NCBI RefSeq assembly: GCF_021018895.1
Contig: NC_079368.1
Location: 2,146,001 to 2,210,000, forward strand
Length of the DNA: 64,000 nucleotides
Source: Seriola aureovittata
Taxonomy: Eukaryota > Chordata > Actinopteri > Carangiformes > Carangidae
Reading direction: 5' to 3'
The position numbers and the translations under genes are program-made. The notes under the pieces are model-generated. The model saw only the letters and a program-made list of their open reading frames with translations, was not told where the DNA came from and did no database searches. Positions 36,684 through 49,219 of the stretch are shown here, piece by piece; position 1 is the first letter of the stretch; each line of letters starts with the position of its first letter.

Positions 36684-39600
36684 CTATACGAAATATGCTG
36701 CCAGGGCAGCCATTTTGTCTTTAGGTTTTTTAGGATTGCCACGCCGTCCCCTGCCTCGTCCCCGTCCTCCTCGTCTTGCACCCCCACCCCGATGCATGAA
36801 GTGCCTCATGGTGGCATGTTTAAGCTCCACCAGATCCTGGAAAACCGGATCACAGAAAACACAGCCGGTGTGTTGGGTCTCGCTGGCAGGAAGTGGAGTG
36901 CGTGTCTTGTTGAAGTCAACTGCGACCAGAGAGGCGTCGCAGGCATCGCAGGTCTCCTGAGCAACCTACGGGAAGAGAGGAGAACATCAGAGGCAGCATA
37001 TAGGATCAAGAGAAGTGTAAGAATTGAGAAGACATCATAAATACAGGGATGGGGGACTCATGACCTTAGTTAAAACTCCCCTAACCACAATGGAGTTTTA
37101 AAAGTAACTTTGGATAACAGAATCTTTTTAGAGGGTGTTCCAAACCATGTCGAAAGAGTTGGACTGAGGACACTTCCAAACCCTTTCACTAAATTTGTGT
37201 TCATCAGCTGTTTACACCAACTGACCTGTTGGGACTTCAAGAGTGGGGGGTGGGGGTGCTCGGGAATCTATCACTGCAGAACTATGATCAGTCAAAGTCA
37301 TAGCTTCTCAATTTGAGATGTTTCCAAAATTCTCAAGATTGAAGAAAGAAGATCACCTTTTGTCACCTTACATTTCTGACACATGGGAGAAATGTATGTA
37401 GAGGGTGTAACAAGTTTACAGAAGTATATCAAATTGAATTTGCCTATGTTTGAGTAAAGTGATACAAAACCACCCTTCCTCTCCATAGACACAGCCTACA
37501 TCTCTTTTCCATTTTCCTTTTGTGGATGTCTTATTGTAGCCAAGTCATTTGCCATAGATGTTAGTCCACTGGTTGTTGTACATCAACTATTATATAGGAA
37601 CATTTCAAGAGGGGTTTCTTTAGGGATATCTGGGAAAATGTCCTGAGCTTTTTCTTTAACCCACTATCTGATTTGTAGAAAGTTGAAAAAATATGTGCAG
37701 GAAGTTTGAATTTTTCAGTTAGTTTTTGGAAGTTGGTAAATGTATTGTTAATGTATAAATTGGCGACTGTATTTTTTTGTCTTCCCACCTTTGACATTTA
37801 TATCTATATCATCTATATCAGCAGGACATAAAGATATTTTCGTATCTGTGTTGGTTGAAATGTGTATTCTTCAACACTCATCACATACACCTGCTGCCCC
37901 AAACATTCACCAAATGTGAATGTATCTGCCATTGAAAACAATCAGCCAACAAATGCACCATTTCCTCCTGTTTAAGTAATATTTGATAAAAATGACAATG
38001 TTTGCTGTTTTAGAAAATTGCTGAACCGTTTCAAAAATGAAAAATTTTTAAAGATGTGCATCTTCAGTATTAACCAATGGACTCGGGGCTGAGAGCTACA
38101 GGCAGAGAAGAAAAGTCAGACAAAACTGAGAGATGGACTAACATATTATTGGTTTGCGTCTTTTTTTCTTGGTATTTATTGATAAGAAGAAGAATGTAGA
38201 ATAATGCCAGACCTTTTCTTTAAATGTTTTTTTCAGAAAAACCTTGTGCACCTTGTTGCACACACAAAGAAACTTAAGTAATTTATTTATTTATTGAGTA
38301 CATTTTCACTGGTTGAGAGTGTATTAATCAGAGAAATAAGCTGCTCGTATGTCTGGGTAGAAAGAAACTCTTCAAACATCTGGATATTTAGATCACTTGC
38401 GTGTTTGCTTTTCTGGACCTGTAAGGCCTGTTTTGAAATTGTATGGGACATTATGCCATATAAATATTATCGTGACAAGATGTGTGACTATTTTCTTACC
38501 TGCACTCTGTGTGCATGTTCAAAGAAGTGTACCACCACGTTGCATTTATTACAGGCCATTCTCCATTTTGGTCCAGAGGTGGGATCCAGCACTAAGACTC
38601 CACCATCACACTCCACACACTGTCCAATGCCCAAAGAGTTGAGAGAGTGCTGACAGGACGGATGAGTACATTCATTGCATCCCATACCTGGGAAAAACAG
38701 ACATTAAAAGACTGTCAGAGAGGTCAGAGGGCTAAAAAAGACCAAGACTGAGGGCCAGATTTACAAAGAAAATAACATGCAAATGTGAACCTCGGTCTTC
38801 ATTGAGTTTATGGCTGCAATTTACAACGTGTATTCAGTGCTTAATTTACTTAGACAGCATTACCTGCACTCATTGTGCAGTTAACTGATCCTGATATTCA
38901 GGTTATGTGATATTTGGCATATATTACACCTGACAACAAGAGATTATACATTCTTTTTCCAACAGACACCAGACATATTCAAGAACTGATTTTTTGCTGA
39001 CCTCTCAGCCAACTGTTAATAAAACATTAAAGAATCTAATAATATAATAGTTACTGCTGTTCATGACCCTGTTCAAGTTATTTCAATTGTTCTGTTGAGG
39101 CAGATGGAATGTAATTATTGCAAGGTTAACAACTCTTTTATTCTGCTTTGAGAGACACATGCAATGTAAAATAAAGGCCATCTTGGACAATACCAACCAC
39201 CCTCTCCAAAACAATTCTGGCAGGACAGAGAAGCAGCTGCAGCTGCAGCAAACAGGTTCAGGATATCCTTTGTTCCCTCTGCCATCAGGCTGTAAAACAC
39301 CTCAGCCAAAGGAAGTGGCTCATGAACTGGAGTAAATGAACTATTATTGTTTATCATGAAGTTATATTATTATTACTAATGAGGTGCTGAACATAAATAC
39401 ATAAATAAAGTCTGTCTGTCCTTTTCTGTCTGTCCTGTTGTCTGTCCGTCTGTCTCTCCGCACACATTCAAAGATTCAAAAGAGCAAGTAGCACAACTTT
39501 ATGTAATTAAACAGGGATCCTACATCCAATTTTCCAATTGTGTGAGAAACGTGTTGTGCTGTCTTAGACATTGTTAGTATACAGAAGAAAAGGTAAGGTA

Positions 39601-42600
39601 AAGGTCATATAAGGATATGATATAATTCAAAATAAATTTCAGTAAATAAATAGAACAAAGTTAAACTTTTATTGATGTGGTGAAAAGGCCATATGGAGGC
39701 ACAAAACAGGGCTTGCCAACATCACTACGACTGTTTAACCTCATTATCTTCTATCAAACTGCTAGCTTTAAAAATAAGATCTGATTGCATTATCAGAAAT
39801 CAAACATACAAAATATCACTATATCTGACAAAATTATGTAGTAATTATCAATACTGTTATGGAAGAGAGTAAATATACAAACATCTTTACTTCCCATTGC
39901 CAACTCTATTTTACTATACTTTTCTCGCAAGTCCTATTCACAAAGCTGCTGAGACCAACTTTAACTAAGGAAAAAACTCCTAAGTGCGACTCCCTGAGTG
40001 TGAGAAGATTTCCCCTGTCCCCCACCAGTGATATCCAGCTGGAATATGATCCTTTCAAACAGCTGATCAGGTCACTCTTCATTAAGATCCATGAATCATG
40101 TGTAGATCCTGGACACTGCACAACACTGTCTACAACTGCCAGGCAGCATCAATACAACCTGTGTGTTGATGGTGTGATTTTTTCCCTGTTGAAATCCTTT
40201 CTCGTTTTGTGGTGGTGCAATAATTTTTTACATGCGTTTCATCTATGGCACAGGTCACAGCGGGTAGACGGACCATGAAGCTGTTTTACTTCTCTGTAGT
40301 TTTTGAACATCTAAAGGAAATCATATGAATTGTCCTATGATGTGGGGTCTACAGAGACATTTATTGTTTGGTGAATAGATCGGCTTTTCTCTGTTGCCAA
40401 GTAGCAGCGTTGCCAAACACTTAATTTACACACTGTTGTTTCAGTTTGTAGGAGATGTTGCATCCTTCACAAGTTCCACAACGATCATTATTCCCTCGTG
40501 ATTGAGTCGTATCTTTTAAGTAATTCAGCATCGTTAAGGTTTCCAAAACACTGTGACATGGAATGACAGCAGCCCTTTAAGATTCTTTGTGATCTGGTCT
40601 TAGTGAGTTAGGAGTCCGCTCCACTGCTTCTAATTTTTCCTTGAAGTTACACAAAGGTGGCTTTGTGAATTACTCTTAGTCAGAAAAATTAGGAGTCCTA
40701 GATCAAGGACTGAGACGCGCATTATTTCTAGTTTCTCCTAAATCTGCAAGTTAGACATTATCATTGTGTCATATTTACTTTCCTCATAGTATCAGCTGGT
40801 TTCAGTCTAGTGTCAGCTGGTTTCAGTCTAGAGTAACCTGGTTTCTGCCTGGTGTCAGCTGGTTTCAGTCTAGTACAAGCTGGTTTCAGTCTAGTGTCAG
40901 CTGGTTTCAGTCTAGTGTCAGCTGGTTTCAGTCTAGTACAAGCTGGTTTCAGTCTAGTGTCAGCTGGTTTCAGTCTAGTACAAGCTGGTGTCAACCTAGT
41001 GTCAGCTTGTTTCAGCCTAGTGTCAGCTCCAGCTAATTAGCCACAATCCAACAACTACAAGAATTACCATTTGATTTCATTTGAGTTAATGTTTGGGTCT
41101 CACCTTTTTTCATGTCCCTAAAAGGCGGGTTGCTAAAGCAGTAAGGGCACAGGGGGTAGCTCTTGCCCCGAGCCCCAGAGGTCCACAGCACAAGCTCAAA
41201 CTCATCCAGTGGACAGCGCAGCTCCTTGTACAGCTTGATGGCTCCATTCTGTGGAAGACTGTAGGTCTCGTCACAGTGGGAGCAATGGAGCCTGCTGGGC
41301 TTGGCCTGCAAATACATGTTAGGATCAGACGTCATTTAAGAATGATTCACTTCCAAATGCATCTGAGAGACTGGATAGTCCTCACCGAACCAACCTCAGA
41401 GACCATTATGGGACTACGGTTGCTTATCAAAGAAAGAGGAGGCTGTCATTATCATCAGGTTTTAAAATATGTTCGCAGTCGAGTGATAACTTTAGTTATT
41501 TGCAGTTTAATCTGCTGCAATGACTACGTTATCACAGACAGACAAAAATATTATTGTAGTCTGGACCTGGCATAACTTTCAAAATGTGTGATCAAACTTC
41601 ATGAAAATATCAGAGAGCATGTGTTTTGTTTATTTCTCGGAGGGCTTTATCTGTAAATTTGGAATTTTGGTGAATGTTTAACTTTCCACTGCATTAATTC
41701 TCATAGACCTCTATCGTATTTATAACTCAGCCTGTGAAGATACAAGACATCCAGTACATCAGAAGCCCTGGCAGTCTGGGGGTTAAGATGTTGAGGAAAA
41801 AATGAAAGGTCCCTGTTTCCCTGGTACCTTTGTTAAATATCATCTCGGACTTCATGCCATTTCTCTACTGTTGGCTTGATAATAAAGGCATAAAATTCCC
41901 CTAAAATAGTTCAGACTCACTACAATACTATAATCAGTGTTCTGTAGTAGTAGAGTGGTGGTAATGTTGCTGTTTACTGAATCAAACAAGATACAAACTC
42001 CTCCAAGATAAAGGTACAAAAGTGTCCAGTTGCACCATATGTCACTTTCTGAATGAAAGAATACCAACCAAAACCCCATGTCGACGAGCCACAATGCTCC
42101 TAGGAGAAAATACTTTGTACAAACAAAATATGCACTTTTTTAGTAGGTTAAATCAGCTCTGTGATCACAGAGGAAAGGGAAAAAACACCACCCCCACTGT
42201 GAAACATGGAGGAGGCTCAGTTATGTTACAGGGTTCCTTTGCTGCATCTGTCAACGAAATTAGACTCTGTCTCAGTCACAGGTCATGGATAATCCAACAG
42301 GATAATGACCTAAAACATACACCTAAAAGCAGCCGAGAATGCATGAGAAGAAAACATTGGACCATTCTGAAGTGGCCTGCTATGAGTCCTGATCTCAATC
42401 CAACTAAACATCAATGGAAAGAGTGGAAGCTCACAGTTGGGAGAAGGCACCAATTAAACCTAAAAGAAGAAGAGAAGTTTGTTCAAGAAAACTGGGCCAA
42501 ACTACCAGCTGAGATACGAGCTACAAAAAGCACTTGATTACAGTTATTGCCTCAAAAGGGTGTGGTATAGAATATTAGATTAAGGGTGCCAATATTTTTG

Positions 42601-43783
42601 AACTTGCCATTTTCATTTTTTCGCATTGTTTAAAATAATATGTCACATAAAAAAAAAATCTAAAACAATGTGTCTGTCGTATTAAATATGGAATAGACAC
42701 TAGTCAATGCCCATTACTTGTCAGTTTCAATTTATTTCAGGGAAAGTTGTGTTTTTTCTTATTTAAGTGGAAGGGTACCAATAATATATCTGCGTAGCTA
42801 CAGAGGCACATATGTATGACAGTGACACCACCCACCAGTCCTTGTGATGATGCCTACGACAGGGGAGTAAGAGACACACAAGCTTGAGTCTACTTTATGG
42901 AAAGATGGCGGAGGGAAGATCCAAAGCACATGCACAAAGTTCCTTGAAAGTGTAATGAGGAAAAATTGACTATAACGACATCCTCAGTGCACATGGAGCA
43001 ATATGGAGCTCCCAGAGGACTTCATACATGGGTTACCTTGTGGTTTCCTCCAGAACATGCCACTTAGCAGTCATACGCAACTCACTACGCACATATTCAG
43101 ATACAATGAGAGTGACCAAAAGATCTGCAACCTCATGATTCATTCATGAATTGAAAAGTGGCTCTTTCATCAGGTGGAAATGGTAATAAAGCTGAACTCT
43201 GAAGGACAGAGCTCAACAGTCAGCCATCACATGGGTCAGAATGGAATATAAATGGTGCCTTGATGATTTAAAAGTAAAACCTTAAAACAGCATATGCAAG
43301 TACTGGAAATCAATCTAGCGCTAGCATGAGACTTGCAAGCAAACCATTCAGCTCCTCCCATCCCTCCCTCTTCCTGCTACATTACGTTCCAGTCTGCTCC
43401 AGTCTTTCACCTACAACAAGGATTGTTATGTTCACTGTCTCAACTAATGCAGGAATCAGGATCTTGCTAGCCTGTGATTCAGCCATAGTGATGTCTTCCA
43501 GCAACTAGTCCTGTGTGTCAGCTCCCAACCCTGATTTTGTGGTTAGAAGGGAAAAGCTTGCACAAAAACATTAGATAGAATATCTCTTCACTGCTGCCAA
43601 ATGCAGGGTTTCTGCAGCTTTCAACAAGTAAAACCAAGTTAACGAACCACTTCATGTCCATACTGGAAAAAAACATACAAAGGATATGAAGGACAATCTG
43701 GTTTCCAGAATTACTTGCAAAGTTAATGAATTTATTCACATTCAACATCAACATGACTAAACATAACAGTGTGTACTGAGGAA

Positions 43784-43868
<85 letters not shown>

Positions 43869-46800
43869 TGCTAGAAACCAAATCAGAATATGGCTCAAAA
43901 CCAACTACAAAATCATTATACAGCTACAAACCAACTATCCAATCAGAATACGGCTACAAACCAACTATCCAATCAGAATACGGCTATGGTGCTACCAATG
44001 CACAACAATGTCAAGACACATTTTCCCTTCCTCATAAATTAATTGCACTTGGCCATATTGTGATTTGGATAATATTTCGATTAACTGTGCAGTCCTACTA
44101 CAAACCAACTAACCAATCAGAATAGAGCTACAGATCTACTAGCCAATGAAATATACAATTACAAACAATAGAGCTACAAACCAGTTATTTCTGTCATCGC
44201 ATTCCCAGCGGGTCAGAAGTTTACATACACTTTGTTAGTATTTGGTAACATTGCCTTTAAACTGTTTAATTTGCCGCAACAGAACATATATACAAATGTA
44301 TTGACTATTCTTCTGTGAACCCCAGACCGGTTGGCAATCGAGCCATATTCACTGCAACCTCTCAGTTTGCACAATACTATGGCTACTCTCATCGCTTATG
44401 GAACTGGTGCCGTTTCTTCTGGTCTCGTGATCGGTCACAAGAAGGTTTGCTGTGTCTCCCAGCACAGTCTCAAGAGCATGGAGGAGATACCGGGAGACCG
44501 GCCGTTACACGAGGAGAGCAGCTGGACAACCCAGCAGCAGGACCGGTACCTGCTCCTTTGTGCGAGGAGGAACAGGAGGAGCACTGTCAGAGCTCTACAA
44601 CATGACCTCCAGCAGGATACTGGTGTTCATGTTTCTGACCAAACTGTCAGAAACAGACTCCATGAGGGTGGCATGAGGGCCCCACGTCTTCTAGTGGGAC
44701 GTGTCACATCAGGAGTTGGATCAGCCTGTGATTTCAATTTTTCACTTTGATTTTAAGTGTGATTGTGAATCCAGCCCTCAGTGGGTTGATGATTATGGTT
44801 TCCACTGACTGTTGTTACGTCATTTTGTTTTCAACAAATTAAACAATGAACATCAGCAAAGATTTTCAACTTGGATCATTCATTCATCAAGATCCGATGA
44901 GCAGCGTATAATAAGCCTCATAGCCGGGATACTAATGTCCATTTAAACACACTCAGTGACTGAACAAGGCGCCTGTGGTGTCCTGATGTGGGGCCATGCC
45001 ATCAGATGTACTCTCAACTGCTGTTTTGGATGATAAGTGCTGTGGTTGTGGTACTGTAGCAGCGTGGACTGGTAATAAACCGATAGCACCAGTCATCAGC
45101 CTTGGTCATCAAACATCTACTATGTTCATATCTACAAACGGTGGGCTCCCACACTATTAAGAGTTTTGACATTGATTCTTCTTAAATCCATACACTCTAG
45201 GCACTTACTGACAACCAAATCTGCACCATGCTTTCTTCAAATTCAAACAGTAGTTTTGACCATTCTGCTGACCTGAATGTACTTCATGAAGCGGTGGCAC
45301 TTGCCACAGCGAGACAGGGGCTTTCCTGAGGCAGCAATGGGAGAAAAGGAGACCTCCATCAACTCATCCATGCCTATAAAACAAAACAGATAGATACTGT
45401 TGGCAGGAGTTGCACAGGAATGAACCAAACGGTAAAATAAGTGTAAATAATTTCTCCCTTGGTTTATTCAGCACTATGAATATGCTAGAAATTCCTTTAA
45501 AACTTTAAGCCTTCCCTCTATCCCCTTTTGCATTTTCTTCCTTCTTTCAAATCTTGCTACTGAATTAACATGCATCCTTGTTATTGACCATCCTGCATTT
45601 ATACTGTTTTGCTCATATTAATCAACATAACGCAATCAAAATGTAATTTGCACCCTCTCAAAGCCCCTAGGAAAAAAGTGGATCGTGGTGGGACATCCAG
45701 GTGGATCATCCTCTCTCCCCTCCATAAAATAAGCAATTAATTTTAATCAAGACGTATCAACTATCATTATAAGTTTAATATTCAACATTAGTTACATCTG
45801 CTAGACGGATCTCACCAAATGTGAGATCTTACCATCTCACATTTGTAAGATCATGTAACCTGCATTTGTCTCTGTCATTGAGACTAATTTCTTCCTGCAT
45901 GAAGTCCACCCAGCTCAGTGCATCGTTGTTCAAATGAAAAGAGGACTGGAGAGGACCAGAGTGGGCTTTCCCCTCATTCAAGTGGACAACAATGCAGGAA
46001 ATTAGTGTTGACAGCAAGTTAGTCTACTCCCTAGGGGTTCAGGCCTGCATCCTTTTCTTGTTGAGTGGCAACCAAGTTATTGAGGTTATGTGTTGGCGTG
46101 TTAATATAAGGTTTAAGCTGCATTTACACTCAATACAAGGGGTTAACCCCTAAAGGTGTCAGATTTATAGAACCGGAGTAACATCCAATAAACACTGTTC
46201 ATTCCTCTGTTCATTCATACCGTATCCCTGATGTGCAATTACTTTTTTTAAGAGGCGCACATCAGCTAAGTCAGAGCCTACAGTGTAACCTCAGAGCCTA
46301 TGCATGAAGCCATCACAGGTAGCCCCTTACCGCAGACGGCTGAATCCAGCTTTAATGGTAATTAAATAGTTGGAAAGCCCATTGTCAACAGGATTTTAAC
46401 TACGCGCTCCTGTGGCTACGTGAACTCACTGGTGATGGAATCCACAAAGAAGTGAAACTTCCTCTTGAAGATATCCAGTGTATGCTGCAACACCTGTTGG
46501 TAGTTGGCTTTACCCTGTGCAATAAGGTTCAGTTGCTTCTCTACAGCACTGCGTATGGTGGGCAGAACCAGCTCTGAGTCTGCAAAACACAAATACAGCC
46601 AATTATTGGTATTTCAATGACATGCTATAAAACACACACATTTAAATTCACACTAATACTGTGGCTCATTTCATATATTAACGAATTCCACTATTCTATC
46701 TGGCCCCATGTCCCAAAGGTTTAATTATATGGGACTACTTACATCAGTTGACATAGTTTCCAAAGTTGATTCAACAATGTTCAAGAAACCCACAAATCAA

Positions 46801-48211
46801 TGTACAGCCACCGATCCCTTATCCATCTAAGAGAATGTACAACTATATGAGGCAAATGACCTATCTTGTGGTAGCCATGCACCAGGACAATGCCCAGGTT
46901 GGTTGGCTTCAACTTGCGTCCATTTTCTATTGTAACATAGTTCCTCTGGCAGATGTTGTTGATGTGGACAGGGATGCTGGCATCAGTACCTTGAGGAAAG
47001 AGGGCAGAAGTAAACAACAGTAAAACTGCAGGCCCTGTTTAAAATGTAGATCTTTAAGTACAGCATCAAATAGTGAGCTCTGACATTTAATAATTTACAT
47101 ACACAAAGGCTGGAAAATACCTAATCAGAATTAGTGTAAGTGACTGAGCGAGACCAGAGTGACTGGCATTAATTTGTCACTGCAGTGTTTTTTATTTGTG
47201 GGTGTCAAGTCCAATTAGGACTCAAGCAAAACATATTAAGACATCTTGACCACATTAAGTAATAAAACACAGCTGGTTGAAGATTTTGATGCAAGGTTCC
47301 ACACCCATATCCTCCTCCACAAGTATGTACAGAACAGATGGATTAAAAAATATAATGCTAAATCAATGGATCTTGTGGTGAGACTGTTTTCCCCAACTGC
47401 TATTCTCTCTTAATTTAGGTCAGGTTTTTATCTCCACCAGCTCCTGAGAAAAACATCTGATGTGAAAGAAATCACTTAGTCACTCACTAGTAACAAACCT
47501 ACAGAATGTTCTTATCTCATTGCATCACTGTACACTACCTGCCCAGGACCAAACAGAGTTAGAGACTGCTGAACAGAGAGTCTGATATTTTGGTGGAGGC
47601 CAAACCAGAGCTAATAGGAGAGTAAGAGTGTTGCTCCGTGTCCACTGAATGTGTAAACAGAGAAGAAGTAGTTGCCATAACAACTTTATTTGGGGATAAT
47701 TTGCTCAATGTTTGTTGTGTAGCTCCTCTGCCCCCAAGTAGCCAAACAAATATATTAATGCCACTTTAATTTTTAAATCCATCTTGAGTGTCTGCATTTC
47801 ATGTATATGCATTCTGTTTGTTCTCCCACTACTAAATCTGCTGAAGTCCTCATGAAGCCCCAGATTCATACTGCAGGGACACTTTGACAGTTGAGCCATG
47901 CTGTGCACAACCTGCATCCTGTTTTACAAATATTTTCAGTTCAAGATATGAACAGCAATTATATCCAACATGTAGCACAGACGTATACCAATGCCATGTT
48001 TCTCCATGAGGGTGATGAGTTCGGCCTCGGTGAGGTAATCTGGGGGGCTGGTTTGCTTTTCCACCAGCTTGATCTCGTCTACTGTGAAAATGTCGCCACG
48101 CTCACAGTCTGGCATGGCCTCTTCCAGAGGGATACCCTGCCAGGGCATCAGTGCTGTGTACCCTGGGAAGACAATACACACTTAGCAAGGACTGGGTTGC
48201 TTATTATCAAA

Positions 48212-48242
<31 letters not shown>

Positions 48243-49181
48243 GTGATAAGAAACCAATGAATGGCTAAGAGAAAATACACTAAGTGGATAACAAAAGAAA
48301 TATATGTGTAATACATGTGTGATGAAGTAACATTTAATTTCTCCCTCCTTTTAGTCTAGGTACTTTTAACTCACAGTAACTTGTATTCTTGATAACTTTT
48401 TAGGAACTAAAGATCAAACTGTTTTCAAGCTACTGAAAATCAGTGATGGCATTTGGAGCTACAAATCTGCAAAGTGCCACCTGCAGCTTGGTACAAGTTG
48501 GCTGTACCTGGTGATATCAGGGTTTTGCCACTACAGGAGAAGGCCTCTGGGCCAATGCTGAACTCAATGGTGGTCTGTAGGTACTTGCAGTCCTGACTGA
48601 CAGTGGCAATGAAATGTCGTGTGATGTACTCATACAGCCGCCAACCATCGCTGCCTGTGGAACAGCAGAAGAGGAATAACATGGGTTAATGGTGAGAGGA
48701 ATGAGGAACAAGAAGCCAAATTGTTTCATATTTATTCAGATGTGTTCCCACCCTGAATGTGGAGTGAAAATCAGCAGTCATAGAGGGGGGTGGGTGGGTG
48801 GGTGGGTGGTGTGGGTTGCACACAGTTTTCGTCTTTTTAGGTGCAAAATGGATTTTGTTGTCAAGAGGCCGCCATCATTTTTTATAGTGTGCATGTATGG
48901 AATGTGTCCAAATATGTATAACGCCCATTGTGGTATGAATATAAGATTGTCCACGTCTGTTTGCAGTCTGTTAATCATAAACTGACGTGAAAGTTATAAT
49001 ATGTAACTTTTCCACATTAAAATGTATAAACACTTACATTTTCCCAAATGTTTCCTTCAATTCTCAAACCAGCACGTTTCGTATGGTCACATTAGGGATG
49101 TTAATAATTTAATTTTTAGAATTTAACTGTTAACCGACAATAAGAATTTGGACTGATTAATACAATCAGATAAACATTTAA

Positions 49182-49219
<38 letters not shown>

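Noticed and set aside
40761..41040. Regular repeats at 40.8-41.0 kb as a CRISPR-like array
   Set aside because: Units are directly contiguous 21-mers without unique spacers, in an animal intron; it is a minisatellite.
44498..44601. Possible functional Tc1 transposase at 44.3-44.75 kb
   Set aside because: Frameshifts and absence of the DDE catalytic half; a fossil fragment only.
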